A stretch of DNA of 64,000 bases from Bagarius yarrelli (taxonomy: Eukaryota; Chordata; Actinopteri; Siluriformes; Sisoridae): assembly GCA_005784505.1 (NCBI GenBank), contig VCAZ01000050.1, positions 2,974,001 to 3,038,000 on the forward strand, written 5' to 3'. Shown here in pieces: positions 52,986 through 64,000 of the stretch. The notes below the pieces were generated by a model. That model saw nothing but the letters and a program-made list of their open reading frames with translations. It ran no database searches and was not told where the DNA came from. A program made the translations under genes and the position numbers. Position 1 is the stretch's first letter, and every line of letters starts with the position of its first letter.

Positions 52986-53075
52986 GTACGTTAGCAGCAT
53001 TTGGCAGACGCCTCCATCCAGAACGACTCACATTTAAAGATCTGAGCAATTGGTGACTTTGCTCACTGTACTTGC
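52986..53075 (-). mobile_element. V-SINE fragment
   Basis: 'agcagcatttggcagacgcc', 'ctccatccagaacgactcac', 'ctgagcaattgg'. Confidence 0.7.
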
Positions 53076-53689
53076 AGATTAAATGTCTTTATCTATAGCA
53101 GTCAGGGGTGTGTAAATGAGATCATCTCACACATTTGCTGAAAAATGCTGTGGGTTCTTAATGAAGAACGGATTTGTAGTTCGAAGAGGTTTTCTCAGTA
53201 GGCTGCGGTACATGCAGGGAGGTGTAGTTCCTATAGACTGGTCCTATAGAAAGTCAGAGGGACATCTATTACGAATAATCAGTGTGCAAATGTATGTTAA
53301 ATAACACAAAAATCTAAAATCAGCTATTAGTATTAAGCTATTAGTCTCACCTACACTACAATTTAGTTTTGGTGGGGAAAAAAAGATTATTTTGGTTATA
53401 ATAGTTATTTTATTAAATAGTATATAGTTATTTCAGTAATAATAGTTTATTAATATTTTTGTTAACTACCTCATTAGCTCCCCACACCTTTTTGGCATTC
53501 TGCTTAAAATATTCTAATGTATATTCCAAGCTGGTGTTTACATGTGCTGACGTTCACGGCTTTGTCAGTCTATAAATGATGTGCTGTGATTAAAGTATTC
53601 CATGCAAGTCGTTTACATAGAGGAATTTTTAGTTTTTAGTAGATTGTGTAGATGGTTTGTTCCACCCCTCTGAACCTAAGGGAATTTTT

Positions 53690-53850
53690 AAAAGATATTT
53701 TTTTGCCTTTATTCATAGGACAAAGAGATAAAATATGGGAGAAAGAGAGAGGTGGCACCAGAAATGACCCAAGTCTGAATCGAACCCGGGTCACCGGAGC
53801 GCAACAACTTGCGCGTGGGGGTGCCGGCGCCTTAACCCATTACATTTCAA
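53690..53850 (-). mobile_element. tRNA-derived SINE with 'aataaaggcaaaa' tail
   Basis: Reverse strand: 'aatgggttaaggcgccggc', box-B-like 'acccgggttcgattcaga', 'tctctctttctcccatattt', then 'gaataaaggcaaaaaa' tail. It differs from the V-SINE in having no V-domain. Confidence 0.7.
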
Positions 53851-53869
53851 CCATTTTTTCAACTAATTG

Positions 53870-55185
53870 TAATCCGAATATAACGCTCCATGTACACAAT
53901 AACTAAATATCGGTTCTGCGTCTTGTTTATCAGTTACATAAACATGCAAATCATCGGTATTGGTTCTAAAAAAATCTGTTAGTTGATCCCTAGTTATAAA
54001 CTCTATCTTAATTGAGGACTCGGGGAGTTTTAGAGCTGCTGTAACTGTCTGGCACTTCTTGTGAGCTGGCAGGAGACCAGACTCCTCCAAACGCTGCTGA
54101 GACTGGAAGCAAAAGTGCAGCCTCAATTTTTAGATCATTATCAATATGCAGATAGAATCTTTTTACTCCAGTCAGAATGATCACGCATGAAAACTGGCCT
54201 CCAGAAATAAAAGCAGGAACGGTTGAACAGTCTGAGCTGATGTTTCAGTGATTTCACTGCTGCTAAGTACTGTAAATTGACAATAATTCTGTTTTCCTGT
54301 TACTGTTAATGCACTTTTGTTGACCTGCGGGCGGGACTGCCGAGCTGGTTATACTAAAAGGCCTGGACTACAATTAAATCTGAGCAAATCTGACAGCCAA
54401 GGATGCCATGTAGATGCTGCATGTTTAGCACACCGAATATCCGAGTCGGACATACAGTCAGTAAGATTAACACTCATTTAATATAACCAAAATATGCAGA
54501 CTATCGGTTTAATAGAGTCTGTACAGAAAAAACAACTCAGTGTTAGCCGCAGTCTCCGCTACACAGCTATCTGCTGGATGTGAAAAAGAAACAGTGCAGG
54601 AGTGGGAACTAAAGTAGCAGAAACAGGTTAAACGCTTAATAAAAACCAGTGCAACAAGGAGACCCATTAAAATAAAAAATGATAAATGTTTCTAATGTAT
54701 ACGAATACAGATTCATTAAAAAGTTATCCAAAAAAAGGTAATAAATATATCTTAAGCGCTGGATTTCGTGGTCAGACGCATTGTGTTTAGAAATAAAATC
54801 AGGAATGATTGTTATGTGTTCTATGCAGTGTCTGTTGCACATCCTGCAGCATGTCATTACGTGCCTTTTTATTTCGCTTTTATACCTCGCGGTTAATTAA
54901 AATGTCCCTTTATTTGACTTGTTGTCTGTATCTTACACAATCTCTAAACAAAGCATATCAAACCAGTGCTATAAAAACTACAGCAATCTCCAGTGAAGCA
55001 GTGAAGTCTCGATTAGGCCTTATCAGCAGAGCCTGTTCATCTTTACTTCAGCTGCTCAGTCCAGATAACCGCTAATTAAAGCTTTTCCAGAAATGAGGTA
55101 GACAACAGCAAGAACACTTTATTATCTACTTCACACGGCTGCTGTTAGCAGCTTAATAGACGCGTAATAATAAAAGCACTAATAA
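53870..55185. other. Unassigned mctp1 intron sequence
   Basis: Several short open frames on both strands, none with splice context or recognisable family. Confidence 0.35.
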
Positions 55186-55189
55186 ATCC

Positions 55190-55191
<2 letters not shown>

Positions 55192-55252
<61 letters not shown>
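55192..55252. repeat. AT microsatellite
   Basis: About 60 bp of (AT)n. Confidence 0.95.
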
Positions 55253-55255
<3 letters not shown>

Positions 55256-55278
55256 CTGTCAGTATTAGCCCGCTAACG

Positions 55279-55400
55279 CATGCAATTTAATTTTAAATGT
55301 TTAATTGATTTCTTTTCACATTCCTGTAAGGGCGAACATGTGTTTGATGTGTGTGCCAGACTAGGGTTGCCAGATTTGGTGACTAAATTGTATAATAAAT
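55279..55400. repeat. Duplicated segment, copy 1
   Basis: From 'atgcaatttaattttaaatg' through 'gcgaacatgtgtttgatgtg' and 'gactagggttgccagatttg' to 'gactaaattgtataa'. The second copy is at 56129-56244. Confidence 0.85.
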
Positions 55401-55797
55401 AAATTGTAAAAATTTAGTCTGCTGTTTGATGAAAATTTGGGCTGCTTCTTGATAGTTTCGAACTACCGGCATGTGACTTTATTCCTTTTTTTTTTTTGTA
55501 AAACATTAAGACCTTTGGGTTTTTTATTTATTTATTTTTTTTAATTAGTTAAAGCAGAATGCAAAAAAGTGTGGGGAACTAATGACGTATCTAAGAAAAT
55601 ATTAATAAATTATTATTACTGATAATAACTATATACTGTCTACTAAAATAACTATTAATAATAAAAGAATTTGATCTTTAACCCTAAGTTTAACGCCTGG
55701 AATTATTATATCATAAGGATATAGTCATAGATAATTAATATATCATTTCAATAATATTGACAACCGGTGTCTGATTTAGCACTACTATTAAAGATCT

Positions 55798-55812
55798 GGC
55801 GCCACCTTCTGG
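55798..55812 (-). promoter_or_regulatory. CTCF-like motif in mctp1 intron 1
   Basis: The reverse strand reads CCAGAAGGTGGCGCC, 14 of 15 to CCASYAGRKGGCRSY. A motif match alone does not show binding. Confidence 0.35.
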
Positions 55813-56128
55813 CACACATGTTGCTTTGCAGTTATTACTGCAGGAGGCATTTCAGATGTTTTAACTTAAGTTTCTTTAAAAAAAAAACAATACTAATAAA
55901 ATTTGATTATTATAAGTGATTTATAATCAGGGGCACTGCTGGGGGGGCGGGGGGGGGGTTAGGACAATTCTAAGGGCCCTGAGATCTGTTTTATTATTAG
56001 TAACAGATTGTTAGGGTACAGTAGGGGCCCCTGCTTATAATAAACCGTTTTAATTCTTCAGTATCTGATTTGTCGTAGTATATAATAAAATCTTTCACAA
56101 ACATACAATAGATGCAGATGTTATAACT

Positions 56129-56244
56129 AATGCAATTCAATTTAAATGAATTAATTGATTTTTTTTCACTTCCTGTAGGAGCGAACATGTGTTTGATGTG
56201 TGTGCCAGACTAGGGTTGCCAGATTTGGTGACTAAATTGTATAA
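56129..56244. repeat. Duplicated segment, copy 2
   Basis: Same order and orientation as 55279-55400, nearly identical over the last 75 bp; about 850 bp apart. Confidence 0.85.
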
Positions 56245-56729
56245 ACAAATTTGGGCTGCTGTTTGATGAAATAATTGTGATGAAGTTATAAATAAGAGAA
56301 TAACATGTCCTCCAGCCTCTAAAACAGTGACAAGATATCGCTTTACCCCGTCATTACGATTTACTGAACACATCACCCAATCAGTGTGTCTTTCATTAGT
56401 TTAAAGAGGTCTGATTAACGAACCTTGAAAAGGCCACGGCAGAATTGGCAGAAATGTTGTGTTTGAAGCGGTGCAGTGACATTTCCTCTTCCTCACGGTT
56501 TGGCCATGTTGGTGTAGATGATCCTGCTGCAGAGATACAGAATAAAACAGGAGTCTGTCTCCATCATTAAACACCAGTTATTTTTTAATAATTTGACTGA
56601 ATGTAAATGTTTCTATAGGTAAAACTAATGGTTGGTTTGGTGTCAGTTCTCCTCTGACCAGATAAATCAGTAGGTTACCCACGCTGCAGTTACGTTTCCG
56701 TAGCTAAATAAAATCTATTATCTTTAAAC

Positions 56730-57110
56730 TGGGGCAGCACTGGTGGTTTAGTGTTTAGCACTGTTGCCCCACAGTAAGAAGGTCTTAGGTTCGTATCTCC
56801 TGCAGGGGTCTTTCCGTGTGGAGTGTGCATGTTTTCCCGTGGTTGCGTGGGTTTACTCCGGTTTCCTCGCACAGTCCAAAAACATGTATGTTAGAATGAT
56901 TAATGATTCTAAATTGCCCATAGGAGTGAGTGTGAGTGTGTGTGTGCGTGTGTGTTTGTGTGTGTGTGTGTCTGTGTGTGGTTGTTTGTCTGTATTTAGC
57001 TCTGTGATGGACTGGTGATCTGTCTTTCAACCAATGCTGGCTGGGATAAACTCCAGCAGATCCCTGTGACCCTAATTAGGAATAAGTTGATATAGACAAT
57101 GATTGGATGG
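56730..57110 (+). mobile_element. Longest plus-strand copy of the 'ggtttcctc..cagtcc' fish repeat
   Basis: Head 'gggcagcactggtggtttag' followed by 'cctgcaggggtctttccgtg', 'gtttactccggtttcctc', a GT microsatellite near 56930-56985, and 'actccagcagatccctgtga'. ATGG-type simple repeats follow to 57140. Confidence 0.75.
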
Positions 57111-57772
57111 GTGGATAGATGGATGAATGGATGGATGAATGGATAGATGGATCTTTGAAATGTTAAAATTATACAGCTTGATCAATTTTAAGATTAATTC
57201 GAGATCCGTTTAACTTCTGAAGGCTGATTTTAGGGTAAGAATTAGTGCTAAAGTGCTCTGCCTCCAGGTCTCTAGAAAACCTTCACAAATCATTTTCACG
57301 CCTTCCAAAAACTTCACGATGAAAGTGGGTCTCGTCACATCCACACTGAAGGGACAGCATCTACACGGAGGAGGACCAGTATGAGCTGTGAGGAATAAAT
57401 CATCCTCTTTATGTGTGTTATCTATTCTATATGATTTTCTGCAGTTTCTCCTGACACTCTGTTGGTGATATTTCATCCTCTGTACATTCTTCTCATGTGG
57501 TAAAACTTTGTGTTTCTGTTTCAGTGGAATATCCGAGCTTCGGTTTTCCAGACTGGTTTTCGTTTACAGGCTCAGAGTTTAATTCCATAACGAAATGTGT
57601 AGTTTAAGGTGTCACAGCAAATCAATGCCTTTGGAGTTATAATAGCAAAAGCAAGCATTTTAGTGGCTCCGGGGTGTGTATTTGTGTTCCAGTGTGTTTC
57701 AGTGTGTTTGGACATGTACACATTGGAGCAAATGCTAAATAAGTATTAAAGAGTGCCATAAATCACACAGCT

Positions 57773-57773
<1 letters not shown>

Positions 57774-57866
<93 letters not shown>

Positions 57867-57963
57867 CTTCTCTCTCTTCTTTGCTTCTTTCTTTCTCTCT
57901 CTTTATCTCTCTCTTTTTTTCTTTTTTCTTTCTTTCTTTCTTTCCTCTCTCTATCCCCCTTTG

Positions 57964-58018
<55 letters not shown>

Positions 58019-58232
58019 CTTTCTTTTTTTTCTTTCTCTCTCTCTTTCTCTTTCTCTCTCTTTATCTCTCTCTCTTTTTTCTTTTTTTCTTTCTTTCTTT
58101 CTCTCTCTCCCCCTTTGCCCTCTCTCTCTTTCTCTTTCTCTTTCTCTCTCTCTCTCTCTCTTCTTTTCTCTCTCTCTCTTCTCTCTCTTTCTCTCTCTCT
58201 CTCTCGCTTTCCCTCTCTTTCTTTCTCTCTCT

Positions 58233-58277
<45 letters not shown>

Positions 58278-58300
58278 ACTCTCTCACTCTCTTTCTTTCC
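57774..58300. repeat. 527-bp CT (pyrimidine) tract
   Basis: (CT)n with T runs and two 'ccccctttgccctctc' type interruptions at 57954 and 58108, indicating internal duplication of about 150 bp. Open frames here are low-complexity only. Confidence 0.95.
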
Positions 58301-58329
58301 CAAATGTAGTACATATTGTATTTGACCCA

Positions 58330-58845
58330 CGATTGTGTAATCCTCACATTGATTTTCAGATCAGATTTAGGCCTCATTCCATATGTGGTAATATCAGATT
58401 CTATTTATGTAAACAGATCAGATCAGATCAGATCGGATTTTCACCTGTTAATGTGAGTCGAATCATTGAATAAACGGCGGTGACACATGACTTCAACTCA
58501 GATGAACACCAACAGCGAGATGTAACTTTGTGATCAATGCTATATTCAGCCAGGCTGCAACATGTTCTCTCCTCTTTTTTCTGCTCCTAAAGAGATCATT
58601 GTTTTGCCGACCATTAAATATGATAAGGAAACAAAATACTGAATAATCTTTTCGTCCATTGATTATCACACTGCTTTAACTTTCTTTTCTGGTCAGTACG
58701 TCTACATTGGGTTGTTTTGCTGTGTATAGTGTAAATGCAGATATCGGATACGGGTCAAGTAAGCTAGTCAAAAAAAAAAAATCGGATATAGTCATAAAAT
58801 GCCCGGAACTGGGCATTAAGACCTGCAGTGTAAATGAAGGCTGTC
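58330..58845. mobile_element. TIR element, family 'aaggcygcatttacac', copy 2
   Basis: 'ggtcagtacgtctacattgg' and 'gtaaatgcagatatcggata' match the 34021 copy; the right end 'gtgtaaatgaaggct' is present, and the left terminus is replaced by the CT tract. Confidence 0.75.
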
Positions 58846-58940
58846 TTATCCAGAGTCACACACATTTATTTCATTTAGCAGCCAGTAAGTTGAGAGTGAA
58901 GGGCCTTAGCGCTGCCGGTTTGCAGGGTTGGGATTTGATG
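58846..58940 (-). mobile_element. V-SINE fragment
   Basis: 'cttatccagagtcacacaca' and 'gtgaagggcctta', degraded. Confidence 0.5.
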
Positions 58941-59459
58941 TCATGACCTTTCTATCTGTTTTAATAAAATCAAATAAAAATCATTCTATTAACTGACTCA
59001 ACTTCTATTTATTCAAGGTAAAACCAGACCAGCATTTGTCTCGCGCTCTAATCCTCCACTGCACAGAGTCTGACTCATCCACACTGGCTGCAAACACACG
59101 ATTGCAGTATCTCTAAAATAGCAAAGGAAATAAGGTTTCTTGATAAATCTGGAGGGGAGCTTTGAGTCAGTGACCTGTATTTACTCAGAAAGGCTCTGGT
59201 TTCAGGAGGAAAAGGAGGAGGAAAAGGAGAGGAGAGGTTACAGTTGGAGACGTAGGCGGTGTTGACAGCGTCTGTATAGTGTTAATGGGATGGGATGGAG
59301 AAATGGGAGAAGGACAAAAAGGGGAAGAGCAGAGATAAAAATGGATATCTGATGATAGCGAACAGATTAGATTAGCATTTATCCTCAATATAACCAGTAT
59401 GTAGTGAGGGGACAGATCAGCTACCAACATTTAAAAATTCTTTACTTCCATTTTTTTCA

Positions 59460-59613
59460 TTTTACATTTACAGCAATTTTATCCAGATCGATTTACATTT
59501 ATCTCTTTTATACAACTGAGCATTAGGGGTTAAGGCCTTGGTCAGGGGCCCAACAGTGGCAACTTCACCTTCCAAATAGCAAACACCTTAAGCACTGTGC
59601 TACCACTTTCCCT
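59460..59613 (-). mobile_element. V-SINE
   Basis: 'tttacatttacagcaatttt', 'aactgagcattaggggttaa', 'ggcccaacagtggcaac' on the reverse strand; part of the V-domain is deleted. Confidence 0.7.
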
Positions 59614-59844
59614 AAATCTCTTTTTATTTATTTTTCATGGGTAAATAGAGTTCAGATATAGTTTTCTTAAAAAAAAAAAAAAACACCAGACAATGGTTTA
59701 AAATTTTAATGTTTAAAATAATTTTTTTATCCTTGTGGTGGAACGGTGGTTAGCATTATATGGGACAGATTTCGGATCCTGATATTAGGTCAGTTTGGAA
59801 TAGGTAAAATTTGATAAATATCTTTGTATTTTTTTCCACTATGG

Positions 59845-60002
59845 GGAAGTGGTGGCTGATGGTTAAGGTGTTGGAGTACTACCTAGATTGTGGGTTCAAT
59901 TTCCAGCTCCACCAGGCTACCACTTCTGGGCCCCTGAGCAAGGCCCCTAAACCCCAATTGCTTAGTTGTATAACTGAAATGTAAGTCGCTCTGGATAATC
60001 AG
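59845..60002 (+). mobile_element. V-SINE
   Basis: 'aagtggtggctgatggttaa', 'gggcccctgagcaaggcccc', 'gtcgctctggataatc'. Confidence 0.8.
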
Positions 60003-60632
60003 CAGGCAGGTGGCAGTTTATCAGAAGTGGGTAGGACAGGGGGAGCTGGATGGATTACCCAGTCCTGCTTGGAGCGGATGATGGTCCTAATTGACACCAC
60101 AAATCAACAGGGACAAACTTATAATTATTAATTAAATCCCAGTCATGTGGCTTTATTCACCTTGTTTTTCTCACATTTTTGTCCACATTCGTTTTTGTTC
60201 TCTTTCTTTTTTTGTGGTTAATAATTTAGATCCTGTCCCAAAAGAAAAGAATCACATCATCTAGTCAAATCATTAAATAATTAAATTCAAATCTGTGACT
60301 TATTATTGGAAATATAACAGCAGTAAACATAAAACAACTATAACTGATGCTGTAGATTTTCCAGTGTATTTTCGGTGTAATCTTGAGTTTTATTCTTTAA
60401 ATTCAACTTAAAGAAAGAAGTTATTTTTTTCCTGTTAATTAACTCACACTAGCCTTGCAACTCGACCACACATGTGATGTTGATGTTCATATGTGGGGTG
60501 GTAAAGAATTACATTTCCTTCATCACATTAACTTGAGTAATTTTATTTGGTAACTTTTTACTTTTACTGCGTTCCTCCGTTACTGTCAAACGGTAATAAG
60601 TATGAGATTTTTGAAGTAATGTAATGTAAATG

Positions 60633-60861
60633 CCTTTATTTGTAACATATATTTTTTACAGCACAGTGAAATTCTTTCTTTGCATATTTCAGCTTAGAAA
60701 GTTGGGGTCAAAGATAATACAGCGCCCCTGGAGCAGGAAGGGTTAAGGTATCTTGCTCAGGGACCCAACAGTAGCCGACTGGCAGTGGTGGGACTTGATC
60801 CCAGGTCCTCCTGGTCTTTAGATCAACATCTCAGAGCCTTAACTATTTGAGTCACCACTGC
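60633..60861 (-). mobile_element. Second tRNA-like SINE (18443 family)
   Basis: 'tttatttgtaacatat', 'cacagtgaaattctttcttt', 'ggagcaggaagggttaagg', 'gggacttgatcccagg' on the reverse strand. Confidence 0.7.
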
Positions 60862-60869
60862 TCCATATG

Positions 60870-62085
60870 TTTATATAAAACATTTGTGAGTCTCGGCAAA
60901 CTTTGGAGAGGCTACTTAGCGCACGTTTAGCTAAAAGAAGGCAGAGAAAGACATGTGTGTGTGTTATAGAGGCAGATCATCACCTGTGGCCTCAAATACA
61001 GTCTAAAACGCAGGATGCAGGCTGTGTACATCAAATTCAAAGCATACAATAATTCCAGTCTAACCTTAAAAAAGCAGGTCATCAAAATAATCGTATATAT
61101 TCACAAAATCAGACAGATGATATAGCTGATATAGGAGCAGAGAAGTTTAAGGGTCTTGCTGAAGGATCCAATGTTCTCAGTGTGGGTTAGAATACCAAAC
61201 CTTGGTGTTTAACCCCTGACCCTTCAATCATTAACCTGCAACAGATGAATTATTAGTATTTGTGTTGATAAATGTCCTGTGTGGTTTGTGTTATTCTCTG
61301 TTATGCGGCTCTGGATTTGGGTCTAGCACTGTAGACGCAACACAAAAACAAATATTCCTGCATTTTCCTGTGACAGCTAAATTAGGCCAAATCATCCCAA
61401 CATTAAATCCAACATTAAATGAATATATAGTCTCATGAAATTGAAATTAAAAGGGAAAAGAAAGAGAAAATACACACCACAGAGATTTAGAGAGAAATCT
61501 TTCCAAAGTTTTGAATTTACAGATTTATGCAAATGAGCCTTTTGCTTCTTGTCTCCATGCAAAGACAAAAGATTTGTAAAGCCTCACACAGCAGGTGGAG
61601 GCTATTTGTGACACACAGTGTGTGATTGAACCAACTGTCAAATTGACCTATATAACCGGGAGCCTTTTATATCCCTCTCCCAGCTGTACGTCAGCACTTC
61701 TATGAGAAATAGAAACTCTAAAATTGTCTCTTTGGGAAAGGTCAAGCATGCAGAGGATGTGTTTCAGACGTAAAAAAGAGTCAAAAGGAATTAATTGATC
61801 GAAAGCTGGAATTGTCTGTGCTGGTGCCTCTCGAACCTGGTTAATTCATGAATAAAGGAGGAATCAATGACAAATGGACCTATTATTAATGTTACATAGG
61901 TCACAAAGTTCGACTTGATATTGATGAACTGATACCAATGGCACTCATTTTCATGTTTATAACTATAACCAATTTTAATGCATTGTTTTAATAAATATTT
62001 TATTTATACTGCCTATAATGAAGTTTATAATCATTTGAGTTTCACTGCAAGATTCAGTTTAGATTATCAGTGATTGACACTGAAA
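60870..62085. other. Unassigned mctp1 intron sequence
   Basis: No exon or repeat recognised. The part near 61550-61780 is less AT-rich and has no SINE, so it is a candidate for conservation testing. Confidence 0.35.
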
Positions 62086-62089
62086 AGGA

Positions 62090-62757
62090 AAGTTGTAGTG
62101 TAGTGATTAAGGTGTTGGACCGCTAATTAGTTTGATTCCCGGCACCACCAAGTTAGCTATGATGGAGACATGTTAGAGCAGGGGTGGGCAAACTCGGTCC
62201 TGGAGTGTCGGGGTGTCCTGCAGAGTTTAGCTCCAACCCTAATTAAACACACCTGAACCAACTAATCAAGATCCTGCTAGGTATTTTTTAAAACATACAG
62301 GTAGATTGCCCACCCCTGTGTTAGAGGGATCCATGTTGCAGTATAAGGCTTTATTAGAATATTTGCCATAATCCAAAAATGTGGTCAATAAACAGGTTAA
62401 AGGTACCCATAAAGCATAATAAATCCAAACAAACAAATCCAAAACAGTGGACAGTGGACGCAAACTAGAAAGAAAGCAAAGATCAGAAAACCAGGTAGAC
62501 ATGAACATTAACATGAAATAACCGCTCGGTGAGGCTGACTAGCAAACTATATTTTGCAACTTCGTGACAGGAAGTGCTAGCGGAAGTGGTGCTAATACTA
62601 GGTAAGGGTCGACCTCTGGTGGTGTGAGGTCAGAATTGTTACGGTTACCACCGCTGGGGCCCTGGGCAAGGCTCTTAAGCCCCAATTGCTTAGTTGTATA
62701 AAAGACATAAATGTAAGTCGCTCTGCAGGACATCTGCCAAATGCTGTAAATATGAAA
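62090..62757 (+). mobile_element. V-SINE head and tail separated by inserted sequence
   Basis: Head at 62090-62148 ('gtgtagtgattaaggtgttg' to 'caccaccaagtta'); the matching remainder starts at about 62640 ('gttaccaccgctggggcc') and runs to the V-domain 'gtcgctctgcagg' and tail. GTTA occurs at both joints. The intervening 490 bp includes a palindromic MITE copy at 62178-62322. Confidence 0.55.
62178..62322. mobile_element. Palindromic MITE copy
   Basis: 'aggggtgggcaaactcggtc', 'gtcctgcagagtttagctcc' and 'gattgcccacccctg' are inverted ends of the 6011 family. Confidence 0.75.
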
Positions 62758-62819
62758 AGGAGATCCTTTATGAGGAGGATGTATTTATCAAACATACAGT
62801 ATATATAGAACTTATTGCA

Positions 62820-63190
62820 ACTGTGTAATTTGATATTTATTATTTTTGTTCACTTAAAGTCTGTTTTGTCTTTAGACAAACAAAAAAAACATTTACGCCT
62901 ATAAAACAACCATACATATAACTTAGCAATCGATGCTACATATGATTGATCAGGTGCAACAAGGACTAAATATGATGCAGAAGCAAATTACTGAATAATC
63001 ATCTCGCCTTCATCCATTGATTATCTTATCGTTTTTACTTCTTTTTTCGGTCGGTACGTCTACATTGGGTTGTTTTTCCGTTTATAGTGTAAATGCAGAT
63101 ATCGGATACGGGCCAGTTTTAAACAATGATGTAAGCGGATCATAAAAAAAAATATGATTTAGTCACAGAATCGGAATTGGGCTACAAGAT
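62820..63190. mobile_element. TIR element, family 'aaggcygcatttacac', copy 3
   Basis: 'cttagcaatcgatgctac', 'ggtacgtctacattgggttg', 'gtaaatgcagatatcggata' match 34330-34740. Both outer termini are lost. Confidence 0.7.
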
Positions 63191-63234
63191 ATACGTCTTC
63201 TAGTCATTATGCAGAGTTTGGTTTTTTTTTTTGC

Positions 63235-63400
63235 GCCTGGGCTAATAGCACAATTACCTCACAGGCCCGGGTTCGATTTCCAGGCAGTGGCCTTTCTGTA
63301 TGAACTTTACCCGGTTAACCCCGGGTTCTCCGGTTTCCCCCCATAGTCCAAAAACATTTATGTTAGATTCATTGTTAATTCTAAATTGCCAGAGTCTATA
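63235..63400 (+). repeat. Dispersed fish repeat (56730 family)
   Basis: 'acctcacaggcccgggttcg', 'ctccggtttccccccatagt', 'ccaaaaacatttatgttaga'. Confidence 0.65.
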
Positions 63401-63479
63401 GTAACGATCTGAGGGAACAATAAGGAAATAAAAATTTTGAGCAATAATCTGTGCAGGTCTGTACAACAAAACCATGACC

Positions 63480-64000
63480 TGTAATTACTGTATTAATAAC
63501 AGATACACAGTACCAACAGATGATCCTATCAGCTCTGTGTTTTTTACAATACCACTATACTTAATGCAAAAATAAATGAATACGACTATTTCCAACTTGC
63601 AGGTTCATATTTTTTATAGATTGCTGAATATTTAATAACTGTAGAAGGCCATTTTTAATAGGTTTTTAAATCAGATTATTAATTAGCATACATTATTTTC
63701 AGTTGCTCAAAATGACGTGTTAGGTTATTACCGCTTTATGAATATTCATGCAATTATAAATTAACCATAATATTTAACACAAAGCTAAGAATGGCAGTTT
63801 TAATTAAATTTTATATAATAATGCACAGAAATTCTGCATTATTCTTAGTGTTACCTAATCACCGGGATGAGATTTACCTTCTACCAAATTCATTTATTTA
63901 TTTATCTATTCATTCGTTCATTAATTTGGTTCTTTCTTTCTTAGTTTTTTTTTTTGTTTCCTTCTCATATATTTAGCTCTAAGTCAGAAATTAAGTAACA
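63480..64000. other. Unassigned mctp1 intron sequence
   Basis: AT-rich, nothing supported up to the window end. Confidence 0.35.

Noticed and set aside
53863..54126. 87-codon minus-strand frame as an alternative mctp1-region exon
   Set aside because: Wrong strand for mctp1, no splice context, no recognised family.
57746..58473. Four long open frames (REREREK and SLSLSLS types) on both strands
   Set aside because: Translation of the CT tract; all frames are open because the repeat lacks stops.

Overview
This window is vertebrate nuclear DNA, almost certainly from a teleost fish. It has spliced genes with GT-AG introns, long CA/GATA/CT microsatellites, an L2-type LINE and many fish-type DNA transposons. 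More than twenty copies of a V-SINE carry the core 'gtcgctctggataag...cgtctgccaaatg'. The density of these SINEs suggests an ostariophysan such as a catfish; that last step is inference only.

Three genes are supported. (1) 1459-23979, plus strand: the last 31 exons of ttc37 (skic3/SKI3), the TPR scaffold of the cytoplasmic Ski complex that feeds RNA to the exosome. All 31 splice phases agree and give 1233 codons plus a stop; the N-terminal part lies before the window. (2) 26885-37345, minus strand: seven exons of fam81b, a coiled-coil FAM81-family gene, ending in a normal stop; its first coding exon is not securely located. (3) 43059-43571, plus strand: the first coding exon of mctp1 (multiple C2 and transmembrane domain protein 1); everything after it in the window reads as intron 1. 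The order ttc37, fam81b, mctp1 matches the conserved neighbourhood known from human 5q15 and supports all three calls. ttc37 and fam81b converge, while fam81b and mctp1 diverge from a CpG-rich interval near 43 kb.

The rest is introns and spacers loaded with mobile elements. ttc37 introns hold a Tc1 remnant, a PIF/Harbinger-like MITE with a nested palindromic MITE, two hAT-type MITEs with visible 8-bp target duplications (one exact, one 7 of 8), three copies of another TIR element, and a 3-kb antisense L2 LINE with a frameshifted reverse transcriptase. The ttc37/fam81b spacer has a near-perfect inverted repeat whose two arms each carry a CTCF-like core. fam81b introns hold a complete 906-bp hAT-type element with a perfect 8-bp duplication, a roughly 445-bp minisatellite and another TIR element; upstream of its last recognised exon is a 1.06-kb GATA/GACA array with higher-order repeats. 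The mctp1 exon is bracketed by two 125-bp direct repeats differing at two positions. The mctp1 intron holds more SINEs, a ZBED-like hAT remnant, an RTE-type LINE tail, a 527-bp CT tract and a roughly 120-bp duplicated segment.

I found no rRNA, functional tRNA, CRISPR array, or clearly new multi-gene system. The most checkable unusual items are the CTCF-like inverted repeat, the repeats bracketing mctp1 exon 1, the TG-rich 3' splice sites in ttc37, and the dated transposon insertions.
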